Assembly (NCBI GenBank): GCA_910584145.1
Contig: CAJTXX010000005.1
Span: 1-64,000 of the forward strand
Direction: 5' to 3'
Source: an uncultured Eggerthellaceae bacterium
GTDB taxonomy: Bacteria; Actinomycetota; Coriobacteriia; Coriobacteriales; Eggerthellaceae
DNA: 64,000 nt
Part shown: positions 1-9,029 of the stretch, one piece after another
Layout of the letters: each line of letters starts with the position of its first letter
Numbering within the stretch: the stretch's first letter is position 1
Program-made: the position numbers and the translations under genes
The notes under the pieces: generated by a model
Seen by the model: only the letters and a program-made list of their open reading frames with translations
What the model was told of the DNA's origin: nothing
The model's database searches: none

Positions 1-454
1 GCTTCGAAGGCATGCTCTCGGAGAACACCGTGGTGACGACCGGGATGCAGGAGCCCACGCCGAAGCCGGCGATCAGGCGGAACGCGCAGAAGAACGCATA
101 GTCGGGCGCGAATGCCTGCGGCAGCGTGAACAGACCATAGAAGATGACCGCGATGGTGAGCATCTTCTTACGGCCGATAGCGTCGGACATGATGCCGCCG
201 ACAGCACCGCCGAGCACCATGCCCAGCAGACCCCAGGTGGTCAGCGAGCCGGTGAGGGCTGCGATAGGCTGGCCATTGGCGATCTCGGTCGCGAAGAACG
301 TAGGTGCAACGTAGGTGTTAGTAGAATTGACGATCATGAAGTCATAGCCGTCGAAGATCATGGCGAATGCCAGGATGATGAAGACGATCCACGTGTGGCT
401 GGAAATGCCCGCGCGGTCGATGACCTCAGATACTGTGAACTCTTTACCGTCCAT
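1..454 (-). CDS. MFS transporter, aromatic-acid/sugar symporter-like (5' part only)
   Basis: The reverse strand encodes the first 151 residues of a Major Facilitator Superfamily permease; the rest lies beyond the window edge. The start is the ATG at 454, preceded by a GGGGG ribosome site. After a short cytoplasmic N-terminus comes a first membrane helix with the FDGYDF signature that many aromatic acid:H+ symporters (MhpT/PcaK type) share. Further helices follow, with the conserved inter-helix motif GGIMSDAIGRKK near residues 85-96. Family membership is clear from this motif and the helix pattern. The substrate cannot be told from this fragment. Confidence 0.85.
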   Translation of the reverse strand, partial: MDGKEFTVSEVIDRAGISSHTWIVFIILAFAMIFDGYDFMIVNSTNTYVAPTFFATEIANGQPIAALTGSLTTWGLLGMVLGGAVGGIMSDAIGRKKMLTIAVIFYGLFTLPQAFAPDYAFFCAFRLIAGFGVGSCIPVVTTVFSESMPSK

Positions 455-880
455 CAATACCCCCTAGATGAGTGTGATTCGCGGCACGTACCTGATGGAT
501 GAGGGTGTGCCGCCTAAAAAAGAATGTGGGATCGTTCCCTCACGCAGTAGCAAGACCGAGCAGCAACGCATTCGCAGAAGGAGGATTACGTGTGCCTCAA
601 ATATCTAGGGCTGTTGAGGTACCCGTAATGTATTGCTGCGAGGGGCTGACCAAGCCTTCCTCGCGCTCCTTCGGACTTGCGCTCCAGCCGGGAGAAACGA
701 CTGCGCGCAATCCTCCTTTCGCACTTCTTCCCCTGCGATTTGCGAACACGTGGGGTAATGCTTTCCGCATTACATCACGCAATCGTAAATCACCCTGTGT
801 GTAGGATATGTGATGACGGATTCCCGGTCAACGATTTTTTGAGCGATATAATGCTGTTATAATGCCTTATCGCATACATC
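455..880. other. Structured intergenic region between MFS gene and tRNA-Val
   Basis: I see no convincing protein gene in this stretch. It holds a perfect 10-bp inverted repeat, AAGGAGGATT at 578-587 and AATCCTCCTT at 709-718. The left arm looks like a Shine-Dalgarno sequence 4 nt before a GTG at 592 that opens a 70-codon frame ending at 804. A second perfect hairpin, GTAATGC-TTTCC-GCATTAC, lies at 755-773. The region could be an untranslated leader, a small regulatory RNA or a short-peptide gene whose ribosome site is masked; none of these is proven. Confidence 0.4.
847..863 (+). promoter_or_regulatory. Probable promoter of tRNA-Val
   Basis: Two overlapping -10 candidates, TATAAT at 847-852 and TATAAT at 858-863, sit 17-28 bases before the mature tRNA. 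No good -35 box is visible; a T-rich run ends at 840. Confidence 0.5.
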
Positions 881-955
881 GGTCGAGTGGCGCAGCGGGA
901 GCGCAGGTGCCTTACAAGCACAAGGTCGGGGGTTCAAATCCCTCCTCGACCACCA
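881..955 (+). tRNA. tRNA-Val (anticodon TAC)
   Basis: A full cloverleaf can be drawn by hand. The acceptor pairs GGTCGAG with CTCGACC, the D-arm is GCGC-type, and the anticodon stem GGTGC/GCACA carries loop CTTACAA with anticodon TAC. The T-arm is GGGGG/CCCTC around TTCAAAT, and CCA is encoded. This is a host tRNA and is not the phage attachment site, which lies about 11 kb away. Confidence 0.95.
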
Positions 956-963
956 GAGGATGA

Positions 964-985
964 AAGGCCGGGGCAGCCCGGCCTT
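964..985 (+). terminator. Hairpin downstream of tRNA-Val
   Basis: A perfect 9-bp GC-rich stem (AAGGCCGGG / CCCGGCCTT) with a 4-nt loop begins nine bases after the tRNA. There is no long T-run, so it may act as a processing or weak termination signal. Confidence 0.6.
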
Positions 986-1009
986 AATTGATATGGAAGC
1001 ACGACGGAG

Positions 1010-3097
1010 ATGGTATACGCACCCCAGATGAAGCAGACCATCCTGATCGTCGACGATGCCGCCATGAACCGAGCTCTCTTGGCGGATATCCTCGGCGACG
1101 AGTACGAGATCATCGAGGCCGGCAATGGCCTCGAAGCCGTTGCGGCCATGCAGGCGCATGCCGCGGAGATATCGCTGGTGCTGCTCGACATCGTGATGCC
1201 CGAGATGGACGGCCTCGAAGTGCTGGCCATCATGAACAAGCGCGGCTGGATCAAGGACATCCCCGTGGTGATGGTGTCCTCCGAGAGCGCATCGTCGGTG
1301 GTGGAGCGCGCGTATTCGCTGGGCGTCACCGACTTCATCAACCGTCCCTTCGACACCGCTATCGTGCGGCGGCGCGTGGTGAACACGCTGATGCTCTACG
1401 CCAAGCAGAAGGCGCTGGTGGGCATGGTGGAGGAGCAGATCAGCCAGCGCGAGAAGTCGGTCGGGCTGATGGTGTCCATCCTGAGCCAGATCGTCGAGTT
1501 CCGCAACGGCGAGAGCGGCCTGCATGTGCTGCACGTGAACACCATGACCGAGATACTGCTGCGGCAGGTGGTGGAGAAGAGCGGGCGGCGCGACCTCACG
1601 GGCGAGGATATCGGCATGATAGCGATGGCGTCGAGCCTGCATGACATCGGGAAGATATCCATCCCCGAGGAGATACTGAACAAGCCGGGGCGCCTGACCG
1701 ACGAGGAATTCGAGCTGATGAAGCAGCACGCGGCCGTGGGCGCCGAGATGCTGCGGAATCTGCCCCATTTCGAGGATGAGCCGCTGATACGCACGGCCTA
1801 CGAGATATGCCGGTGGCATCATGAGCGCTTCGACGGGCGCGGCTACCCCGATGGCCTGGCGGGCGACGATATCCCCCTGAGCGCGCAGGTGGTGGCGCTG
1901 GCTGATGTGTACGATGCGCTCACCTCGGAGCGGGTCTACAAGGCCGCCATCCCCCACGAGCGCGCCATCGAGATGATAATGAACGGCGAGTGCGGGGCGT
2001 TCGACCCGTTCTTGCTGGAATGCCTGAACGAGGTGGCCGACGAGGTGCGCCAGCAGCTGAGCGTCGATTCGCTGTCGGCCTACAGCAAGCGCGAGGTGGC
2101 GGGCATCGCTGCGGCGGCTGCGCGCACAGAGGCGCTCGGCCCCTCGCAGCGCACGCTCGACCTGCTCGATTACGAGCGCATGAAATTCGACTTCTACGCC
2201 ATGATGTCCAACGAGGTGCTGTTCGAGTACACGACGGACACCGACCTGCTGGTGATATCTGATTGGGGCGAATCGAAGCTGGGCCTGCCCGAGCTCGTGC
2301 GCGACCCCCTCGGAAGCGATGCGCTCGTCGGCATGTTCGGGCGCGAGAACCTGGAGACGCTGCGCGGCGCCCTGCGCGCGACCACGCCCGAGGCGCCCAT
2401 CGTGCAGATGGACCTGAAAGCCACCGTGGGAGGAGATGCGCGCTGGTTCCACTTGGCGGCGCGCGGCATGTGGGGCGAAGGCGGCAGCGGCCTCGAGCTC
2501 CAAGGCGCGATCGGCAAGATGGTGGATGTGCACGAGAGCCGCCAGCGTCTGAGCGAGCTGGAGCTAAAGGCCACGCACGATTCGCTGACAGGGCTCGCCA
2601 ACCACGACTTCGCGCGGAAGGTGATAGCCGAGCGCATGCGGGATAACCCCGACGACACGTTCGTGCTGATGGTCATGGATATGGACAACTTCAAGGATGC
2701 GAACGATACCTATGGGCACCTGTTCGGCGACGAGGTGCTGTGCCATCTGGCGCGCCGGCTGCGCGCGAGCGTGCGCGACGATGACGTGGTGGCGCGCGTG
2801 GGCGGCGATGAGTTCTTGATCTGCATGGAGTGCGACGTGGAACCGCAGCCGCTGGTGGAGCGCGTGTTCTCGTCGATAACGGGTGGATTCCGCGGGTTCC
2901 CGCTCTCGGTGAGCATGGGCGTGGTGAGCGTGCCGGGCGGCCAGGCGACCTATGATGCGCTGTTCCGCAGCGCCGATGCGTCGCTGTACCGCATGAAGCG
3001 CGCCGGGCGGGGCGGATACGAGTTCGGGACGGTGGAGCTGGGAGCGGATGGGCAGGAGGCGGAGCCGAGCGCCCTTTCCGAGATCGAGCAGGCATGA
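1010..3097 (+). CDS. Response regulator with HD-GYP and GGDEF domains
   Basis: This 695-residue cytoplasmic protein probably controls cyclic di-GMP. A receiver domain (about 8-130) has the acidic pocket VDD and phospho-acceptor D60 in LLDIVMP. An HD-GYP phosphodiesterase domain (about 150-345) has HD at 211-212 and the motif HHERFDGRGYP at 270-280. A linker of about 190 residues, possibly PAS-like, leads to a C-terminal GGDEF domain with intact GGDEF near residue 600. One protein may thus both make and degrade c-di-GMP, switched by phosphorylation. The ATG at 1010 has GGAG directly against it; the ATG at 1028, just before the receiver fold, is an alternative start. The next two genes encode an Hpt protein and a hybrid kinase, so it likely ends a phosphorelay. 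It lies upstream of the Tad pilus genes. Confidence 0.9.
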   Translation: MVYAPQMKQTILIVDDAAMNRALLADILGDEYEIIEAGNGLEAVAAMQAHAAEISLVLLDIVMPEMDGLEVLAIMNKRGWIKDIPVVMVSSESASSVVERAYSLGVTDFINRPFDTAIVRRRVVNTLMLYAKQKALVGMVEEQISQREKSVGLMVSILSQIVEFRNGESGLHVLHVNTMTEILLRQVVEKSGRRDLTGEDIGMIAMASSLHDIGKISIPEEILNKPGRLTDEEFELMKQHAAVGAEMLRNLPHFEDEPLIRTAYEICRWHHERFDGRGYPDGLAGDDIPLSAQVVALADVYDALTSERVYKAAIPHERAIEMIMNGECGAFDPFLLECLNEVADEVRQQLSVDSLSAYSKREVAGIAAAAARTEALGPSQRTLDLLDYERMKFDFYAMMSNEVLFEYTTDTDLLVISDWGESKLGLPELVRDPLGSDALVGMFGRENLETLRGALRATTPEAPIVQMDLKATVGGDARWFHLAARGMWGEGGSGLELQGAIGKMVDVHESRQRLSELELKATHDSLTGLANHDFARKVIAERMRDNPDDTFVLMVMDMDNFKDANDTYGHLFGDEVLCHLARRLRASVRDDDVVARVGGDEFLICMECDVEPQPLVERVFSSITGGFRGFPLSVSMGVVSVPGGQATYDALFRSADASLYRMKRAGRGGYEFGTVELGADGQEAEPSALSEIEQA

Positions 3098-3129
3098 AGC
3101 GCGCAGTGCGCTCGGAGGGAGAAGATGGC

Positions 3130-3492
3130 ATGTCGATAGAGGCATTCTACGAGAGCGTCGGGGGAGACTTGCAGGGCGTGCGGGGACGCCTGCTGACCGA
3201 CGAGCGCATCGAGAAGTTCGTGCGCATGTTCTTGGCCGACCCGACGTTCGGGAACCTGGAGGCGGCGATGGCCGCGCAGGATATGGAAGCGGCGTTCAGG
3301 GCGGCGCATACGATGAAGGGGCTCTCGCGCGATATGGGCCTCACGCGCCTGTTCGAGCCGGCTGACGAGCTGGCTGACGCGCTGCGCCCGGGCGAGGATG
3401 GCGCTCCGGCCGCCCCTGAGCTGGCCGATGCGCTGATGCTGCGCGTGACGACGGGATATGCCGAGGTGACGGCGGCGGCGCAGCTGCTCTAG
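3130..3492 (+). CDS. Histidine phosphotransfer (Hpt) protein
   Basis: A small helical protein of 120 residues with the Hpt signature AHTMKGLSRDMGL, whose His is the expected phospho-accepting residue. Hpt proteins carry phosphate between the receiver of a hybrid kinase and that of a final response regulator. It lies between exactly these partners, 30 bases after the REC-HD-GYP-GGDEF gene and 38 bases before the hybrid kinase. I chose the ATG at 3130 because GGAGGGAG is placed about 7 bases before it; an in-frame ATG at 3094 overlaps the upstream stop. Confidence 0.85.
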   Translation: MSIEAFYESVGGDLQGVRGRLLTDERIEKFVRMFLADPTFGNLEAAMAAQDMEAAFRAAHTMKGLSRDMGLTRLFEPADELADALRPGEDGAPAAPELADALMLRVTTGYAEVTAAAQLL

Positions 3493-3530
3493 CGCTGCGG
3501 CAGCCCCGGCTGATCGAGGAGGGAGGCTCG

Positions 3531-6497
3531 ATGGAATCTCAAACGAACGCGAACAGCCTTACCCGCAACCGCATAGCGGCAGCATGCGGGGCGATCGTCA
3601 TCGTGGTGGTGGCGCTGGTGCTGTTCATGAATGCGAATACCGCGCGCATCTCGGCGCAGAACGCCGAGTATCTCGAAGGCTCGACCGAGCAGACGGCGCG
3701 GCGCATCGATGACTTGGTGACGAACGGGCTCGCGGGCGTGCGCACCGCGGCGTCGGTCTATCAGGAGAGCCTGACCGGCCCTGTGCCCGACCCGCGCCGC
3801 GCGGTCAGCATGGCGAACCGCACCCAGTTCGACTACGTGTTCTTCGTGACGCCCGACGGTGTGGCCTACAACAGCGATGGGCGCGAGGAGCGGGTGCTCG
3901 ACCGCGAATACTATGCGCGCGGCATGCAGGGCGAGAGCGGCGTGAGCGCCATCGCGCATGCGGCCTTCGACGAGCAGAACGTCATGGTGTTCTATGCGCC
4001 GGTGTCGTACGAGGGCCAGGTGGTGGGCGTGTTCGTGTGCGCGTACCGCGAGGACACGCTGACGCGCTTCATGACCACCAGCTTCTTCGGCGTGCAGACG
4101 GCGACGTACCTGTGCGAGAGCGACGGCACGATCGTGGCGAGCTCGGCCGATGTCTCGAACGAAGACGGCGAGAGCACCTTCGACCTGTTCGTCGACCTGG
4201 AGCTCGATGGCGAGGGCATCGCGCAATTGAGCCGCGGCGCCGAGGATGGCGATGCGGTGGGCTTCACCTACGAGCAGACCGGGGCGGCTGGCAACGCCTA
4301 CCTGACGAAGCTGCCGTCCTACGATTGGCTGATACTGCGCACGTTCCCGGAATCGATCACGAAGAGCATGGTGGAGAACGCGAACCGCGCCGGCATGATA
4401 CTGGTCGTGGGCATCTTGGTGGCGGGCGCGCTGTTCATCGTGGTGCTGATGCTGCAAGCCCGCAAGCAGAAAGACCAGCTGCTGCTGGAGCGGCAGGAGG
4501 CGACGCGCATCATCGACGCGTCCACGAACCTGTTCAGCCGCCTGTTGGCGGTGGACTTGGTGGCGGGCACCTATCAGTATCTTAAGAGCGACGGCCTCGA
4601 CAGCGCGATGGGCACCGGCGGGCGCTACACCGACCTGCTGGCATTCTGGGTGAGATCGGTGAACCCGGAGGACCGCAGCCAGGCCATCGCCGCGCTCGAC
4701 CCGCAGGTGCTGCGCCGCGATTTGCGGCCTGAGGTGCCCTACCTCCAGAAGGAGTACCGCACGAGCCGCGATGGGCAGGAGTATTGGTTGCAGGTGTCCA
4801 CGCTGTGCGTGGCGCGCGACCGCTTGGGGCGCCCCACTGATGTGCTGGTGGTCATACAGGATGTGACGGAGGCGAAATCGCGCGAGCTGGCGTCGCGGCA
4901 GGCGCTGGAAGATGCGTTCCGCGCGGCCGAGCACGCCTCGCAGGCGAAGAGCGACTTCCTGAACTCCATGAGCCACGATATCCGCACGCCGATGAACTCC
5001 ATCATGGGGCTCACCGCCATCGCCAGCATGCACGTGGAGGATGCCGACCGCGTGCGCGAGTGCTTGGCGAACATATCGTCTGCCAGCCGCCATCTGCTGG
5101 GGCTCATCAACGAGGTGCTCGACATGGCCAAGATCGAGTCGGGCTCGATCGGGCTGTCGGAGGAGGAGTTCGTGCTGTCGGAGACGGTGGAGAGCCTGCT
5201 GTCCATCGTGCATCCGCAGATAACCGCGAAAGACCAGGTGCTGAAGGTCGATCTGGTGGATATCGAGCATGAGCACGTGCTGGGCGACCCGACGCGCCTC
5301 CAGCAGGTGTTCGTGAACATCATGGGCAATGCGGTGAAGTTCACGCCCGAGGGCGGCAGCATCGGGCTGCGCATAACCGAGCTGCCGAGCCGCATCGCCG
5401 GCAGCGGGTGCTTCGAGTTCACCTTCACCGACACGGGCTGCGGCATGAGCGAGGAGTTCATGGAGACGGTGTTCGAGCCGTTCACCCGGGCGAACGATTC
5501 GCGCACCACCAAGGTGGAGGGCACGGGGCTCGGCATGGCCATCGTGAAGAGCGTGGTCAGCCTGATGAATGGCACCGTGGACGTGTCGTCGGTGCTGGGC
5601 GAGGGGACCACCTTCACCGTGACCGTGCATCTGAAGCTGCGCGATGGGCGCACAGAGGACCTGAGCGAGCTCGCCGGCGTGCGCGTGCTGGTGGTGGACG
5701 ACGATGAGATAGCATGCGAGGCCGCCGCGGCGCTGCTGACCGACATCGGCATGGCTCCGAGCTATGTGACCTCGGGCCCTGACGGGGTGGAGGCTGTGGC
5801 GCAGGCTGAGCGCGATGGCGAGCCGTTCTGTGCGGTCATCCTCGATTGGCGCATGCCGGGCATGAGCGGGCTCGAAGCGGCGAAGGCCATTCGCGAGAGC
5901 GCTCAGGCGCAGGTGCCCATCATCATCTTGTCAGGCTACGATTGGTCGATGATCGAGCAGGAGGCGCGCGAGGTGGGCGTCGATGCGTTCATCTCGAAGC
6001 CGCTGTTCCGCACGCGCCTCGTCAGCGTGATGAAGGACTTGATCGGCGGCGGTGCGGGCGATGGCGCTGACCAGCGCGCGCTCTTGGAGGAGTGCCGGTT
6101 CGCGGGCAGGCGCATCCTGCTGACGGAGGACAACGCGATGGCGGCCGAGATAGCCAAGGAGATCATCGGCATGACCGGGGCTGACGTGGAGCATGCCGAG
6201 AACGGGCAGCTCGCCGTGCGCATGTTGGAGGAGCACGAGCCGGGGTACTACGACGTGGTGCTGATGGATATACAGATGCCGGTCATGAACGGATACGAGG
6301 CTACCGAGGCCATCCGCCGCGCGGGCGAGCAGCGGCCCGACTTGGCAGAGATACCCATCATCGCGCAGTCGGCCGATGCTTTCGCGGAGGACGTGAAGCG
6401 CTCGCGCGATGCGGGGATGAATGCGCATCTGGCGAAGCCGCTGGAGATAGAAGCGCTGGTGAAGATGCTCGGGGAGTGGATGCCGCCGCGCGGCTAG
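3531..6497 (+). CDS. Membrane hybrid sensor histidine kinase with two receiver domains
   Basis: A 988-residue inner-membrane sensor kinase. A transmembrane helix at about 14-35 and a second near 285-305 bracket a roughly 250-residue extracellular domain that resembles dCache sensors. A PAS-like segment follows, then HisKA with SHDIRTPMN (phospho-His near 482). The ATPase domain has N-box NIMGNAVKFTPEGG near 595 and G-box DTGCGM near 633. Two receiver domains have acceptors in VILDWRMPG (near 769) and VLMDIQMP (near 910). The start has a strong GAGGAGGGAGG site. It ends the operon, and a terminator hairpin follows at once. The expected relay is kinase to receiver to Hpt to the HD-GYP/GGDEF regulator; the ligand is unknown. 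Confidence 0.92.
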   Translation: MESQTNANSLTRNRIAAACGAIVIVVVALVLFMNANTARISAQNAEYLEGSTEQTARRIDDLVTNGLAGVRTAASVYQESLTGPVPDPRRAVSMANRTQFDYVFFVTPDGVAYNSDGREERVLDREYYARGMQGESGVSAIAHAAFDEQNVMVFYAPVSYEGQVVGVFVCAYREDTLTRFMTTSFFGVQTATYLCESDGTIVASSADVSNEDGESTFDLFVDLELDGEGIAQLSRGAEDGDAVGFTYEQTGAAGNAYLTKLPSYDWLILRTFPESITKSMVENANRAGMILVVGILVAGALFIVVLMLQARKQKDQLLLERQEATRIIDASTNLFSRLLAVDLVAGTYQYLKSDGLDSAMGTGGRYTDLLAFWVRSVNPEDRSQAIAALDPQVLRRDLRPEVPYLQKEYRTSRDGQEYWLQVSTLCVARDRLGRPTDVLVVIQDVTEAKSRELASRQALEDAFRAAEHASQAKSDFLNSMSHDIRTPMNSIMGLTAIASMHVEDADRVRECLANISSASRHLLGLINEVLDMAKIESGSIGLSEEEFVLSETVESLLSIVHPQITAKDQVLKVDLVDIEHEHVLGDPTRLQQVFVNIMGNAVKFTPEGGSIGLRITELPSRIAGSGCFEFTFTDTGCGMSEEFMETVFEPFTRANDSRTTKVEGTGLGMAIVKSVVSLMNGTVDVSSVLGEGTTFTVTVHLKLRDGRTEDLSELAGVRVLVVDDDEIACEAAAALLTDIGMAPSYVTSGPDGVEAVAQAERDGEPFCAVILDWRMPGMSGLEAAKAIRESAQAQVPIIILSGYDWSMIEQEAREVGVDAFISKPLFRTRLVSVMKDLIGGGAGDGADQRALLEECRFAGRRILLTEDNAMAAEIAKEIIGMTGADVEHAENGQLAVRMLEEHEPGYYDVVLMDIQMPVMNGYEATEAIRRAGEQRPDLAEIPIIAQSADAFAEDVKRSRDAGMNAHLAKPLEIEALVKMLGEWMPPRG

Positions 6498-6520
6498 CTT
6501 CCGGCGAGGAGCGCATCATG

Positions 6521-6552
6521 GGGCGGCGGGCTTGCGAGCTCGCCGCCCTTTT
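6521..6552 (+). terminator. Terminator of the signalling operon
   Basis: GGGCGGCG and CGCCGCCC form an 8-bp stem extended inward by GCT/AGC pairs and followed by TTTT, 24 bases after the hybrid kinase stop. Confidence 0.8.
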
Positions 6553-6829
6553 CGCATTCTGCGGCAGATCCGCGGCAGGCTCGGGTCGGGTGCGCGCTGG
6601 GATCGTGCAAGGTCTGCGGCAGGTTCAGGTTAGATAGAGGGTCAGCTTCTGCGAGGGCTGGGGGTCGCTCGCGGTCGCGCGGTGCCGGGGTGCGGCGAAG
6701 GTCGCGGGTGCGCAGATGCTCGCATGGGGTGTCTGTCCGATAGGTGAGCGATGTCGCGATCGTGACGCGTTCGCGTCAGATGGCATGGTCACACTGGCTT
6801 CGTAGGCGAGATGCGAAGCGAGGTGGCAG
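6553..6829 (+). promoter_or_regulatory. Upstream region of the tad operon with a palindromic operator candidate
   Basis: No gene is visible. The notable site is a perfect inverted repeat TGACGCG-TT-CGCGTCA at 6763-6778, about 52 bases before the cpaB start. The position suits an operator or leader hairpin of the pilus operon. I could not identify a convincing -35/-10 pair in this GC-rich stretch. Confidence 0.45.
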
Positions 6830-7666
6830 ATGAAGCTATCGTTTGTGAGGAATAGGCCGGCACTGGTGGCCATCGCATGCGGGGTGTTCTGCGCGGCATG
6901 CGTGGCCCTGTATGTGGCTCAGGTGGACGAGCAGGCGCACGCGGCGCAGAGCGAGATGCTCGCGCGCTACGGCGGCGACCAAGTGGAGGTATGCGTCGCC
7001 AAGCGCGATATAGCCGCGGGGCAGACCCTCGCCGAGGGCGATGTGGAGACGCGGATGTGGGTGGCGGCGCTCTTGCCCGCGGATGCTGTCACCGCGAAGG
7101 CCGATGCGGTGGGCCAGCAGGCGGGGTCGTCTATCTTGGCGGGCGAGGTGGTGTCGAAGGCCCGGTTCGGGTTCGAGTCGTCGAGCATCGAGGTGCCCGA
7201 CGGCATGGTGGCGCTCAGCGTTCCCGCGCGGCCCGTGCAGGCGGTGGGCGGGGCGCTCAGCCCGGGCATGAGCGTAGATGTGTACGCCGTGGGGGCGAGC
7301 TCGACGACGAGGATAGCTGCTGCGGCGAAGGTCCTGGAGACATGCGCAGAGGCGGGTGCATCGGCGAGTGCCGCATGGGTGACGCTGGCGCTGGCACCTG
7401 AGAAGATACCTGAGATGGTGAGCGCGGCCGAGCACGCGGAGCTGTACTTCGTGCTGCCGTCTGAGAGCGCGGCGGCGAACGCTGCCGCTGAGAAGGCGCC
7501 GGCAGAGAAGGGCTCGTCGTCGAGCTCGGCAGCTTCGGCGAGCTCGGCTGCTGGTGGGCAGCGGGCTTCCTCGGCGGCTCCTTCATCGTCTTCGGCTGCT
7601 GGTTCTGCGACGGGCGCATCGTCGGCGGCCTCGGCTGCGGGCACGTCCAAGAGAGCGGAGGCCTGA
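6830..7666 (+). CDS. cpaB: Tad pilus assembly protein CpaB/RcpC-like
   Basis: The 278-residue protein starts with a membrane anchor (about 12-30) and continues with an SAF-type domain (motifs VCVAKRDIAAGQTL and ILAGEVVSKARF). A C-terminal tail made almost wholly of Ser and Ala follows. CpaB proteins act at the cell envelope in Tad pilus assembly; in diderms they work with the secretin, whose gene is absent here as expected for a Gram-positive. It opens the tad operon, with GAGGTGG before the ATG, and ends one base before tadZ. The Ser/Ala tail probably crosses or sits in the wall. Confidence 0.82.
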   Translation: MKLSFVRNRPALVAIACGVFCAACVALYVAQVDEQAHAAQSEMLARYGGDQVEVCVAKRDIAAGQTLAEGDVETRMWVAALLPADAVTAKADAVGQQAGSSILAGEVVSKARFGFESSSIEVPDGMVALSVPARPVQAVGGALSPGMSVDVYAVGASSTTRIAAAAKVLETCAEAGASASAAWVTLALAPEKIPEMVSAAEHAELYFVLPSESAAANAAAEKAPAEKGSSSSSAASASSAAGGQRASSAAPSSSSAAGSATGASSAASAAGTSKRAEA

Positions 7667-7667
7667 T

Positions 7668-9029
7668 ATGGGGCGGATACTGCTCTGCGCGCCGTGCGAG
7701 GCGTTCGCGCATCCGGGGGTGCTCGGCTTGCCGGATGTCGACCTCGAGAGCGTGGATTGGCTGGTGCTCGAGTCGGACGAGCAGGCAGCGCGGGCTGCGG
7801 CGAGCGCGCAGGAGGAGATCGGCGAGGCATGGGTGGCCGGCAGCGACGGCATGGAGGCGGTGAACGTCGCGGCCGCCCTGCGCGCCGATGATGCTCAGAT
7901 GCCGGTGTATGTGGTGTCGTCCGATGTGAGCGGGTCGCTGTGCAGCCGTGCGCGAGCCGCGGGGTTGAGCGGGGTGCTCACGTTGGAGGGCCTGTCGCGC
8001 AGGTTCTCTGATGAGCGCGGGAAGCGCAGGCGGCTCGCCGATGCGCTCGCGGGCTTGGAGGCCGATCTGGAGGCGTCGTTGGCCGAGCAGGCGGGCGCCG
8101 AGCGGCAGCCGAGCGGGCCGGTGGCGCCGACGCCGGCAGCACCGTCGCCAGCGGAAGAGCGAGGCGCGCGGGGTTATGTGCTGACGGTCCTCTCTGGCAG
8201 CGGTGGTGCGGGGAAGAGCACGGTGGCGGCGGTGGCTGCGCATGCGGCTGCCGCCAAGGGCCATCGGGTGCTCCTATTCGATGCTGACTTGCAGTTCGGC
8301 GACCTGGCTTGCCTGACCGGCGACAGCACGGCGCCCACGGCCGACGATGCGGTGGGCGATGCGCGGGTGGTGGCGGACCTGGCGGCGCGGGTAGAGGGCG
8401 GCGGCGTGGCGCTGTTGGCTGCACCGCAGCGCTTGGAGCAGGCCGAGGTGGTGGCTGCGCATGCAGCTAGCCTGGTCGATGCAGCGGCATCGCTGTTCGA
8501 CGTGGTGGTGGTGAACACGGGGGCGAGCTGGGCGGAGTGCCATGCGGCTCTGATAGAGTGCAGCGACCGCGCGCTGTTCCTGATCGATCAGCGGGCGTCG
8601 AGCGTGCGGGCGTGCCGGCACGCGGTGGAGCTGTGCGCGCGGCTGGGCATCGCTACGGGCACCTTCTCGTATGCGGTGAACCGGTGCAAGCGCGGCGCGC
8701 TGTTCACTTCGCTCGACGTCGCCTGCGCGCTGCAAGGGGCGCATGTGCACGAGCTGAAGGATGGCGGCTCCGATGTCGAGGAGCTGCTGGGGGCGGGCGA
8801 TGCGCGCGAGCTGCTTCACAGCAAGAACGCCCTGTGCAGCAGCGTGTCGGAGATGCTCGACGAGCTCCTGCCGCAGAGCTTGGCGGGTGCCGCATCTCCT
8901 GCGCGCGGCAAGCGCAAGGCGAAAGCTGCTCCGGCAGCCGGGCGCGCATCGCGCAAGCGCGGGCGCAAGGGGCTCGCTGATGCGGCTCTCGCAGCCTGCG
9001 GGATGCATGTGGCGGAGGCGCGCTCATGA
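7668..9029 (+). CDS. tadZ: Tad pilus localisation ATPase TadZ/CpaE
   Basis: A 453-residue ParA/MinD-superfamily ATPase with a degenerate receiver-like N-terminal half and a deviant Walker A motif SGSGGAGKST near residues 175-185. FDADLQFGDLACL is the Walker A' region. TadZ marks the cell position where the pilus machine assembles. The C-terminal 35 residues are strongly basic (KRKAKAA..., RKRGRKG), which is unusual and may contact nucleic acid or membrane. The start at 7668 follows GGAGG by six bases. The stop overlaps the tadA start by 4 bases (ATGA), showing tight coupling. Confidence 0.88.
   Translation: MGRILLCAPCEAFAHPGVLGLPDVDLESVDWLVLESDEQAARAAASAQEEIGEAWVAGSDGMEAVNVAAALRADDAQMPVYVVSSDVSGSLCSRARAAGLSGVLTLEGLSRRFSDERGKRRRLADALAGLEADLEASLAEQAGAERQPSGPVAPTPAAPSPAEERGARGYVLTVLSGSGGAGKSTVAAVAAHAAAAKGHRVLLFDADLQFGDLACLTGDSTAPTADDAVGDARVVADLAARVEGGGVALLAAPQRLEQAEVVAAHAASLVDAAASLFDVVVVNTGASWAECHAALIECSDRALFLIDQRASSVRACRHAVELCARLGIATGTFSYAVNRCKRGALFTSLDVACALQGAHVHELKDGGSDVEELLGAGDARELLHSKNALCSSVSEMLDELLPQSLAGAASPARGKRKAKAAPAAGRASRKRGRKGLADAALAACGMHVAEARS

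Noticed and set aside
881..955. tRNA-Val as phage attachment site
   Set aside because: No phage junction or duplicated 3' tRNA end is present; the integrase is a serine type and its core sites are in flp.
857..5630. Long minus-strand frames under the signalling operon (e.g. 558 and 713 codons)
   Set aside because: GC-rich antisense shadows, rich in His/Arg/Ala, with no domain; the plus strand holds intact multi-domain proteins.
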